From NCBI GenBank assembly GCA_964614915.1, contig CAZTNC010000013.1, forward strand, positions 1 to 32,454: a stretch of 32,454 nt of DNA. The letters run 5' to 3'. The position numbers and the translations under genes were made by a program. The notes under the pieces are model-generated. The model was not told the origin of the DNA and made no database searches. It worked only from the letters and a program-made list of their open reading frames with translations. Numbering within the stretch: the stretch's first letter is position 1; each line of letters opens with the position of its first letter. Shown here piece by piece: positions 7,947 through 14,428 of the stretch. The DNA comes from WTFY01 sp964614915 (lineage in GTDB: Bacteria > Pseudomonadota > Gammaproteobacteria > UBA4575).

Positions 7947-8115
7947 CATCGCATGCCTGCGACGAAAGAACTAAATATGAAATGGAAGTTGGCTAAAGAG
8001 AATTAAACTTTTTGAAAAGCGTATTACGAACTTATATATACAAATCCCGAAGATATTGTTAAGGAAATCAAATACTTTTTGATGAGAAAATCTAGAATCG
8101 TTTCCACAAGGTACA

Positions 8116-8946
8116 CTAAAGAATCTTCTCACCGATGCGCTTGAAGTCAAAGTTCTTGCCGGCATAGTCCCAGTTCATCCACACTAAAAAGGCCCGACCC
8201 ACCAGGTTCTTTTCCGGAACAAAGCCCCAGCTTCGACTGTCGCTGCTGTGGTCGCGATTGTCGCCCATGACAAAGTAGTGGTTCTCGGGGACGTGTTCTG
8301 CAATCGGTCGGTTGCGTTTCGGGTCACGGACCAACACACCGTGCGACAGCACCTGCAGGTCCTCGCTGTACATCGGGATGCCGTTCATCACGCTGTTGGC
8401 ACCGACTCCGTGATACACACCGGTTTCAACCTGCAGCATAGGGCGGTGGTTGATGAAGATCGTCTTGTTCCTGTATTCGATAAAATCCCCCGGCAGGCCG
8501 ATGATGCGCTTGATGTAGTCCGCAGAGGGATCAGTCGGAAAACGGAATACCGCAACGTCCCCGCGCTGGGGTTCGCCGGTTTCCCAGATCTTGGTGTGCA
8601 GGACCGGCAACCGGACCCCGTAGCTGAACTTGTTCACGAGGATAAAGTCGCCGTGCAACAGGGTGGGCATCATGGAACCTGAAGGGATGCGGAAGGGTTC
8701 AGCGATGAAGGAGCGAAGCACCAGCACGATCAAAAGGATCGGGAAAAACGAAATGCAGAACTCGATAAACCAGGGATCGCGCTCACGCGAATCCTTCCCG
8801 GATTCGATCACCTGAGTCTCGGAAGCAGCGGCCTTTGCGACCCGCCGGCTGCGCAGGTAATACCGGTCGAGCAGCCAGACCAGGCCGGTCAGCAGGGTGC
8901 CGGCCAGCAACAGGAACTCAAGATCCACGTGAATATTTGATGACAT
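8116..8946 (-). CDS. lepB: Signal peptidase I
   Basis: Membrane serine protease that cleaves signal peptides from exported proteins. It has 276 residues. Two N-terminal membrane segments are visible (about 9-26 and 63-80), separated by a charged loop. Box B PSGSMMPTLLHGD holds the catalytic Ser91; Box D DYIKRIIGLPGD holds the general-base Lys146; Box E MGDNRDHSSDSRSWGFVP follows. In relatives lepB is directly upstream of rnc in one transcript; here an insertion of about 1.2 kb separates them right at the lepB stop codon, and the very C-terminus (RIGEKIL) may have been altered by it. Confidence 0.96.
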   Translation of the reverse strand: MSSNIHVDLEFLLLAGTLLTGLVWLLDRYYLRSRRVAKAAASETQVIESGKDSRERDPWFIEFCISFFPILLIVLVLRSFIAEPFRIPSGSMMPTLLHGDFILVNKFSYGVRLPVLHTKIWETGEPQRGDVAVFRFPTDPSADYIKRIIGLPGDFIEYRNKTIFINHRPMLQVETGVYHGVGANSVMNGIPMYSEDLQVLSHGVLVRDPKRNRPIAEHVPENHYFVMGDNRDHSSDSRSWGFVPEKNLVGRAFLVWMNWDYAGKNFDFKRIGEKIL

Positions 8947-9016
8947 TAGGTAGAAGGTTTGGCTGTTGTGCTCGAACGGGTTTTATCCATGTCCCCGGTA
9001 AGGACTCATCCAATAA

Positions 9017-9093
9017 TGGTCGGGGTGAGAGGATTTGAACCTCCGACCACCGCAACCCCATTGCGGTGCGCTACCAGGCTGCGCTACACCCCG
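9017..9093 (-). tRNA. tRNA-Pro (anticodon GGG)
   Basis: The reverse complement folds as a full cloverleaf: acceptor CGGGGTG pairing with CACCCCG, D-arm GCGCAGCCTGGTAGCGC, anticodon stem-loop CCGCA-ATGGGGT-TGCGG with anticodon GGG, T-arm GGAGGTTCAAATCCTCT, discriminator A and genomically encoded CCA. It lies between the MerR-like gene and lepB on the same strand, 42 bases after the MerR stop, and resembles E. coli tRNA-Pro(GGG). Confidence 0.96.
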
Positions 9094-9135
9094 AAATTCG
9101 TTGGCACATGGTACAGAAATATACTGGGAGAACAA

Positions 9136-9492
9136 TCAGCGCTTCAAAACCTGCAACAGATCCTCAAGCTCGACCCGCATCTGGTGGACGAGTTGCTGGC
9201 TCTGACTAGTGTCTTCCTTGGCCGAGGACCCCGACAGCTTTTGGCGCGCGCCACCGATGGTGTACCCCTGCACATACAGCAGGTCACGGATCTGGCGAAT
9301 CAGGATTACGTCATGGCGCTGGTAGTAGCGACGATTGCCACGCCGCTTGACCGGCTTCAGGGAAGGAAATTCCTGCTCCCAGTATCGCAGCACATGGGAT
9401 TTAACTCTGCAAAGTTCGCTGACTTCGCCAATCGTAAAGTAGCGTTTTCCTGGAATCGGCGGTAATTCATCGTTATTGCTGATTTCCAACAT
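9136..9492 (-). CDS. MerR-family transcriptional regulator
   Basis: A 118-residue protein with an N-terminal MerR winged-helix DNA-binding domain: KRYFTIGEVSELCRVKSHVL, YWEQEF and the wing GNRRYYQRHDVILIRQIR, followed by YVQGYTIGGARQKL. The C-terminal part is a short helix suitable for dimerisation; no metal-binding cysteines like those of MerR or CueR are seen, so the ligand is unknown. The start overlaps the last 20 bases of ihfA. This ihfA-merR-tRNA-Pro order is widespread in gammaproteobacteria, and the regulator's role there remains undefined to my knowledge. Confidence 0.9.
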   Translation of the reverse strand: MLEISNNDELPPIPGKRYFTIGEVSELCRVKSHVLRYWEQEFPSLKPVKRRGNRRYYQRHDVILIRQIRDLLYVQGYTIGGARQKLSGSSAKEDTSQSQQLVHQMRVELEDLLQVLKR

Positions 9493-9772
9493 ACGCCTCG
9501 ACTCTTGCTTTCAACTTCTGCCCGGGACGAAAGGTCACCACACGCCTGGCAGAAATTGGGATTTCCTCACCGGTCTTGGGGTTCCGTCCGGGACGTTGGT
9601 TCTTGTCCCGCAAGATGAAGTTGCCAAAACCGGAGAGCTTGACTTCGCGGCTTTGCTCCAGGGCATTCCGGACTTCTTCAAAAAAGACTTCGACGAGTTC
9701 CTTGGCCTCGCGTTTGTTGAGGCCCAACTCCTCAAACAGATTCTCAGCCATTTGGGCTTTGGTCAGCGCCAT
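9473..9772 (-). CDS. ihfA: Integration host factor subunit alpha
   Basis: The alpha half of the IHF heterodimer, which bends DNA sharply for recombination, replication and transcription. It has 99 residues. The HU/IHF fold is clear: MALTKAQMAENLFEELGLNK at the N-terminus, LSGFGNFILRDKNQRPGRNP for the beta-arm with the intercalating Pro, and TGEEIPISARRVVTFRPGQKLK at the C-terminus. It starts 5 bases after pheT; pheST-ihfA is a conserved operon. Its end overlaps the start of the MerR-like gene. Confidence 0.97.
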   Translation of the reverse strand: MALTKAQMAENLFEELGLNKREAKELVEVFFEEVRNALEQSREVKLSGFGNFILRDKNQRPGRNPKTGEEIPISARRVVTFRPGQKLKARVEAYVGNQQ

Positions 9773-9777
9773 CGCAC

Positions 9778-12165
9778 TTAGCTTCTCATCCCCGCTCCAA
9801 CCTGGTGTTCAAGTTGGGAAACAATTGATGTGATGGTTTGTTCTACTTCTTTGTCTGTAAGGGTGCGTGAAAACTCTTGCAAAATCAAGCCTAAAGATAT
9901 GCTTTTCTTCCCTTTTTTTATACCCTTTCCGGTATACACGCTGAAGATTCCCACATGCTGCAGAATGGGGATTTGCATTTGCTCAATGTTTGAGCGGATC
10001 TCAGCAGCACTCACGGCCTCGTCCACGATGAGGGTGATGTCCCTGCGGATCAGCGGATATTTCGACAGTGGGCGAAACACCGGCTCGGGCAAGCGCTGTG
10101 ATATTTCACTCAGCTGCAGCTCGAACAGGTACACCGACTGGCTGATTTCTAGGGCGGCCTGGATGCCTGGATGCAGGGCACCGAAGCGGGCCAGCATCGC
10201 ATCCCCGTGCAGGATTTTCGCGGCCTGCCCCGGGTGCAGGGCCGGGTCTTCCAGAGGAGAAACCCAGAACTCATCCTGTGGCAGCCGAGCCACCTCCAAA
10301 AGCCGTTCCACGTCGCCCTTGAGATCGTAGAAGTCGACCTCTCTCGGGGCAGCACCCCACTGCTCGGGTTCACAATTTCCGCAGATCAGCCCGGCCAGGA
10401 CCGGGCGCTGCAAAAGGCCCTCCGGGGTCTGGCAAAACTGCAGTCCATTCTCGAAGAAGCGGATGCGCTCTTGCTGGCGGTTGAAATTGTGCATGGCTGC
10501 CTGCACCAGGCCGGGCCAGAGACTGCTGCGCATCACCGACAGTTCCTGCGAGATCGGGTTTTCCAGGGCCTTGGCCTCGTGTTCCGGGTTGAACAGGGCT
10601 TCCATCTCCCGGCTCACGAAGCTGAACGAGATGATCTCGCTGTAACCGCTGCCCACCAGGGCCTGCTTCATCGATTCGAAGGGCCTGGTGTGTGCCACCT
10701 GGCCCCGGGTATCCAGGGAGATAGACTCCTCATAGGTCAGCGGGATAGCCTCGTACCCCTTCAGGCGTGCAATCTCCTCGATCAGGTCGGCCTCGATGGA
10801 GAGGTCAGTGCGAAATCCGGGAGGGACCACGTGCAGGCGTTCCCCGGAGCGCTGGACCTGGCACTGTAGGCGAACCAGCAATTTCTCGATTTCATCGGCG
10901 GACAGCTCGATCCCCAGCAGGTCTTTCGCCCGCGAACACTCGAGCTCGATTTCCACAGTTTGTGGCAGGCACGCGATATCTTCCTCGCAGACCACAGGAC
11001 CGGCTTCCCCACCTGCGATCTCAAGAATCAGCTGGGTGGCCCGCTGCATGGCGAGGTACGCCAGGTCCGGGTCGACACCGCGCTCGAAGCGGTGCGAGGA
11101 GTCCGTATGCAAGCCGTGTCTTCGCGCGACCCCGGCCAGTGCGCGTGGGTGAAACCAGGCAGCTTCCAGGAACACCGCATTTGTTTGATCTCCTACGCAG
11201 GAACGCTCACCTCCCATGATGCCGGCCAGGGCCAGTGGACTTTCAGCATCCGCAATCACCAACTCGTCCCCGGACAGGTCAACTTCCTGGCCATTGAACA
11301 GGTACAGGGACTCCGAGGCCTGTGCGAAGCGAACGACAATCCCGGAGTCGAGCTTGTCCAGATCGAAGGCATGCATGGGCTGGCCGAGTTCCAGCATCAC
11401 ATAATTGGTGATGTCGGTGACGGCATTGACCGAACGCAGCCCGCTGCGGCGCAATTTCTCTTGCATCCACAGGGGGCTCGCAATGCCCCCTTTCACCCCC
11501 GTGATGGCCCGCCCGACATAGCGAGCACAGGCCTCGGGAGCTTCAATCGAGACCGGGAATACCGTATCGGTCGAAGCCTCAATTGTTGGGCACGCTACCT
11601 CCTCGATGGGTGACTCAAGCAGTGCCGACACTTCCCGGGCCAGCCCTTGAACGCTGAGACAATCTGCACGGTTGGGTGTCAGATCAATGTCGATGACGGT
11701 GTCGTCGAGCTTCAGGTATTCATGGAGGTCGGTGCCGGGATCACAGTCCTCGGGCAACTCGATGATACCTTCGGAGACATCGGCCAATCCCAGTTCCGCG
11801 AAGGAGCAAAGCATCCCCAAAGACTCCACTCCGTGCAGTGTCTTTGCCTCGATGTCGGTACCACCCGGGAGCTTAGCCCCGACTCGTGCCAGCGCCGCCA
11901 TCATCCCGGCCCGAACGTTGTTCGCCGCGCACACCACGGTGAGCGTCTGGCCGGAGCCATCGTCGACCTGGCACACATGGTATTTCCCGTCCTCGGTGTG
12001 CGAGTCAAGCACCGTGATTTTTGCGGTCACGACGTTCGAGAACGTGGGGGCCGCCGGCGAGAGGCTGTCGACCTCGAGCCCGGCCATGGTCAGCACCTCG
12101 GCAAGGTGCTTCGTGTCGGTGGGCGGGTTCACCCATTCGCGTAACCAGCGTTCGCTTACCTGCAT
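9778..12165 (-). CDS. pheT: Phenylalanine-tRNA ligase beta subunit
   Basis: Beta subunit of the alpha2-beta2 PheRS, supplying tRNA binding and editing. From the start used here (MQVSERWLREWVNP) it has 795 residues, the family length; the open frame continues upstream into pheS but that part is an out-of-frame shadow. Visible parts are the N-terminal B1 and EMAP-like tRNA-binding region, the LTPNRADCLSVQGLAREV segment, the B3/B4 editing region, the B5 domain (about 400-470) and the C-terminal ferredoxin-like anticodon-binding domain (FRPLSKYPLIRRDITLIVDE onward). Ten bases separate it from pheS, so the two subunits are coupled. Confidence 0.97.
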   Translation of the reverse strand: MQVSERWLREWVNPPTDTKHLAEVLTMAGLEVDSLSPAAPTFSNVVTAKITVLDSHTEDGKYHVCQVDDGSGQTLTVVCAANNVRAGMMAALARVGAKLPGGTDIEAKTLHGVESLGMLCSFAELGLADVSEGIIELPEDCDPGTDLHEYLKLDDTVIDIDLTPNRADCLSVQGLAREVSALLESPIEEVACPTIEASTDTVFPVSIEAPEACARYVGRAITGVKGGIASPLWMQEKLRRSGLRSVNAVTDITNYVMLELGQPMHAFDLDKLDSGIVVRFAQASESLYLFNGQEVDLSGDELVIADAESPLALAGIMGGERSCVGDQTNAVFLEAAWFHPRALAGVARRHGLHTDSSHRFERGVDPDLAYLAMQRATQLILEIAGGEAGPVVCEEDIACLPQTVEIELECSRAKDLLGIELSADEIEKLLVRLQCQVQRSGERLHVVPPGFRTDLSIEADLIEEIARLKGYEAIPLTYEESISLDTRGQVAHTRPFESMKQALVGSGYSEIISFSFVSREMEALFNPEHEAKALENPISQELSVMRSSLWPGLVQAAMHNFNRQQERIRFFENGLQFCQTPEGLLQRPVLAGLICGNCEPEQWGAAPREVDFYDLKGDVERLLEVARLPQDEFWVSPLEDPALHPGQAAKILHGDAMLARFGALHPGIQAALEISQSVYLFELQLSEISQRLPEPVFRPLSKYPLIRRDITLIVDEAVSAAEIRSNIEQMQIPILQHVGIFSVYTGKGIKKGKKSISLGLILQEFSRTLTDKEVEQTITSIVSQLEHQVGAGMRS

Positions 12166-12175
12166 ATCGTGACTC

Positions 12176-13177
12176 TCATGCGAACTGCTTGAGAAAACGC
12201 AGATCGTTTTCGAAAAACAAGCGCAAATCATCGATCTGGTAGCGCAGCATGGCAAGACGCTCGACGCCCATGCCGAACGCGTATCCGCGGTAGCGCTTCG
12301 CGTCGATGCCGACCTGCTCGAACACCGCAGGATGCACCATGCCGCATCCCAGTATCTCAAGCCAACGCAGATTCCCGGGCTCGGAACCGGGTATGGCTAC
12401 GTCGATTTCCGCCGAGGGCTCGGTGAACGGGAAATACGACGGCCGGAACCGGACCTGCAGGGCTTCATCCTCAAAAAAGGTCTGCAGGAACTTGACCAGC
12501 ATGCTCTTCAGATGTGCGAAGGACGTGTGCTCATCGACCAGCAGGCCCTCGACCTGGTGAAACATGGGGCTGTGGGTCGGATCCGAGTCGCAGCGGTACA
12601 CCCGGCCGGGCGCGATGATGCGAAGGGGCGGGCTGTTGTGTTGCATGTAGCGGATCTGCACCGATGAGGTGTGCGTTCGCAACAGCATGCCGTCGCCGAA
12701 GTAAAAGGTGTCATGCATGGCCCGTGCAGGGTGGTGTGCCGGGATGTTCAGGGCTTCGAAGTTGTGGAACTCGTCCTCCACCTCGGGCCCCTCTTCCACC
12801 GAGAATCCGAACCGCTCGAAATACTCGCGGATGCGAATCCGCGTGTGTGTGACGGGATGCAGGCTGCCTAGGTCCTGGCGGCGCCCTGGCAAGGTGACAT
12901 CCAGGGCTTCGCGACCCAGGCGGTGTTGCAGGTCGGACTGCTCGAAGCCTGATTTCTTCTCGGCGATTGCCTGCTGAAGGCTGGACTTGATGCGGTTGAT
13001 TTGCTGCCCGGCGGCCGGGCGCTCGTCACTCGGCAACGTGCCCAGTGTCTTGAGCCTTTCCGTGAGCACGCCCTTTTTTCCGAGATAGCGCACGCGCACG
13101 GCATCCAGGGCATCGGCATCTTGGGCCGTCTGGATCTCTCCAAGGGCCGCAGCCTCCAGGGAATCAAGATCAGTCAT
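12176..13177 (-). CDS. pheS: Phenylalanine-tRNA ligase alpha subunit
   Basis: Catalytic subunit that attaches phenylalanine to tRNA-Phe. It has 333 residues: an N-terminal coiled-coil (about 1-90, with VRVRYLGKKGVLTERLK), then the class II core with motif 2 around FHQVEGLLVDEHTSFAHLK and FRPSYFPFTEPSAEIDV, and motif 3 GYAFGMGVERLAMLRYQI at the C-terminus. It begins 107 bases after rplT. A strong hairpin with a T-rich tail (13200-13233) lies just upstream, pointing to attenuation or partial termination before pheST. The ATG overlaps the stop of a tiny GTG-initiated frame. Confidence 0.97.
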   Translation of the reverse strand: MTDLDSLEAAALGEIQTAQDADALDAVRVRYLGKKGVLTERLKTLGTLPSDERPAAGQQINRIKSSLQQAIAEKKSGFEQSDLQHRLGREALDVTLPGRRQDLGSLHPVTHTRIRIREYFERFGFSVEEGPEVEDEFHNFEALNIPAHHPARAMHDTFYFGDGMLLRTHTSSVQIRYMQHNSPPLRIIAPGRVYRCDSDPTHSPMFHQVEGLLVDEHTSFAHLKSMLVKFLQTFFEDEALQVRFRPSYFPFTEPSAEIDVAIPGSEPGNLRWLEILGCGMVHPAVFEQVGIDAKRYRGYAFGMGVERLAMLRYQIDDLRLFFENDLRFLKQFA

Positions 13178-13236
13178 CAGTTCGTCAACACCCAGGGTTC
13201 AAACAAAAAGGGAAAGGCAACGCCTTTCCCTTTCAC
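13177..13236 (-). other. Possible 19-codon leader ORF upstream of pheS
   Basis: On the minus strand a GTG follows GGAGG at only 4 bases and opens a frame encoding MKGKGVAFPFLFEPWVLTN, whose TGA overlaps the pheS ATG (TGATG). It contains three Phe codons within five. However, those codons fall inside and just after the terminator-like hairpin rather than ahead of it, and poly-T in the terminator tail alone would give Phe codons. It could be a leader or coupling peptide, or coincidence. Confidence 0.25.
13200..13233 (-). terminator. Rho-independent terminator or attenuator between rplT and pheS
   Basis: The minus strand has a perfect 12-bp stem, AAAGGGAAAGGC and GCCTTTCCCTTT, with a GTT loop, followed by TTGTTT, so the T-run continues from the stem as TTTTTGTTT. 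It stands between rplT and pheS, where many enterobacteria attenuate pheST expression. It would end most rplT transcripts and control read-through into pheS. Confidence 0.75.
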
Positions 13237-13284
13237 GAAACCTCCACCGGCGGTTATGCCACCTTTAACGGCATTCAGGAAAAC

Positions 13285-13638
13285 CTACAAGCTTGCCTTC
13301 GCCCTTTCGGCGATTTTGCCAAACGTATCGATATCGTGAACGGCCAGGTCTGCCAATACCTTGCGATCAATCTGCACGGAGGCCTTGTTCAGTCCGTCCA
13401 TCAGGCGGCTGTACGACAAACCGAACTGTCGGGCAGCAGCATTGATGCGCACGATCCACAGGGATCGGAACTGGCGCTTTCGCTGCCTGCGGTCGCGGTA
13501 GGCATATTGACCTGCCTTGATCACGGCCTGCTTGGCTACACGAAAGGTGTTACTTCGGGCGCCGTAATAGCCCTTGGCCTTGGCCAGAATTTTCTTGTGT
13601 CGGGCTCGTGCCACTACGGCCCTCTTTGCTCTTGGCAT
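13285..13638 (-). CDS. rplT: 50S ribosomal protein L20
   Basis: L20 binds 23S rRNA early in 50S assembly; in E. coli it also represses its own operon. It has 117 residues: the basic N-terminal extension (AKRAVVARARHKKILAKAKG, RQRKRQFRSLWIVRINAAAR) followed by the globular domain (GLSYSRLMDGLNKASVQIDRKVLADLA). It follows rpmI by 32 bases in the infC-rpmI-rplT ribosomal operon. No anomaly was seen. Confidence 0.98.
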   Translation of the reverse strand: MPRAKRAVVARARHKKILAKAKGYYGARSNTFRVAKQAVIKAGQYAYRDRRQRKRQFRSLWIVRINAAARQFGLSYSRLMDGLNKASVQIDRKVLADLAVHDIDTFGKIAERAKASL

Positions 13639-13670
13639 CGTTGTCTCCGGGTTTCCTTAAGCCTTGGATG

Positions 13671-13868
13671 TCATGCGTAGGGCAGCATTTGCCGCACGGA
13701 TTTCACGTCCGCGTCTGCAATGGTCGTGCCTGCACGCAACTGGCGTTTACGCTTGGTACTTTTCTTCGTCAGGATGTGGCGGGCATGGGACTGGATGCGC
13801 TTGTAGCCACCGCCTGCGGTTTTCTTGAAGCGCTTGGCTGCGCCACGGTTTGTCTTTAGTTTTGGCAT
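13671..13868 (-). CDS. rpmI: 50S ribosomal protein L35
   Basis: Small basic 50S protein of 65 residues with the family pattern MPKLKTNRGAAKRFKKTAGG at the N-terminus, followed by SHARHILTKKSTKRKRQLR. It lies between infC (19 bases upstream) and rplT. In E. coli rpmI and rplT are jointly controlled by L20 binding to the mRNA; I did not identify that RNA structure here. Confidence 0.98.
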   Translation of the reverse strand: MPKLKTNRGAAKRFKKTAGGGYKRIQSHARHILTKKSTKRKRQLRAGTTIADADVKSVRQMLPYA

Positions 13869-13887
13869 GTCTGTATTCCTGACGGAT

Positions 13888-14409
13888 TCATTTTTTTCGC
13901 AGCGGGGTGAACACCATGACCAGTTGGCGCCCCTCCATCTTGGGTCGTTGTTCCACTTCGCCGTGGGGCTCCAGATCCTTCTCGATTCGGTCCAGTAACA
14001 CGCCCCCCAGTTCCTGATGCATCATCTCCCGGCCCCGGAAGCGAACGGTCACCTTGGTCTTGTCGCCGTTCGTTAAAAATTCAATGATCTTTCTCAGCTT
14101 AACCTGATAATCGCCTTGCTCCGTACCGGGGCGGAACTTGATTTCCTTCACATGGATCAGTTTCTGCTTTTTCCTGGCCACCTGGGCCTTCTTGCTTTGC
14201 TGAAACTTGAACTTGCCGTAGTCCATGACCCGGCATACGGGAGGGGTGGCATTCGGGGCAATCTCTACCAAGTCAAGGTCGGCGTCCTGTGCAATCTGCT
14301 GGGCCTCGCTGATATCCACCACGCCCACGTTCTCGCCGTCCAGTCCGATCAGTCGGACTTCCTGCCCGGTAATTTCCTCATTCAAACGGGTTACTTTCGC
14401 TACGCTAAT
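13888..14409 (-). CDS. infC: Translation initiation factor IF-3, AUU start
   Basis: IF-3 binds the 30S subunit, prevents premature 50S joining and rejects non-canonical start codons. The protein is 173 residues if started at ATT (14407-14409), giving (M)SVAKVTRLNEEITGQEVRL. That is the only good start: a perfect AGGAGG lies 8 bases upstream, an in-frame TAG closes the frame just above, and there is no in-frame ATG or GTG before the conserved NEEI region; the TTG at 14385 has no ribosome binding site. Both domains are intact (NATPPVCRVMDYGKFKF, then IKFRPGTEQGDYQVKLRKII and VRFRGREMMHQELG). An AUU start underlies IF-3 autoregulation in E. coli and presumably here. Confidence 0.96.
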   Translation of the reverse strand: MSVAKVTRLNEEITGQEVRLIGLDGENVGVVDISEAQQIAQDADLDLVEIAPNATPPVCRVMDYGKFKFQQSKKAQVARKKQKLIHVKEIKFRPGTEQGDYQVKLRKIIEFLTNGDKTKVTVRFRGREMMHQELGGVLLDRIEKDLEPHGEVEQRPKMEGRQLVMVFTPLRKK

Positions 14410-14423
14410 ATTCCAGTCCTCCT
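14407..14423 (-). promoter_or_regulatory. infC Shine-Dalgarno and AUU initiation codon
   Basis: AGGAGG (14418-14423 on the minus strand), 8-base spacer, then ATT as start codon. In E. coli the same AUU makes infC translation sensitive to IF-3 level, giving feedback control. Confidence 0.9.
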
Positions 14424-14428
14424 AAAAA

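Noticed and set aside
8022..8115. Short plus-strand frame reading YYELIYTNPEDIVKEIKYFL
   Set aside because: It looks protein-like, but has no start, a stop just upstream and runs into the lepB end; at most a gene remnant in the AT-rich insertion.
12166..12360. N-terminal extension of pheT into pheS
   Set aside because: The extra residues are a shadow of the pheS reading frame; MQVSERWLREWV is the family start.
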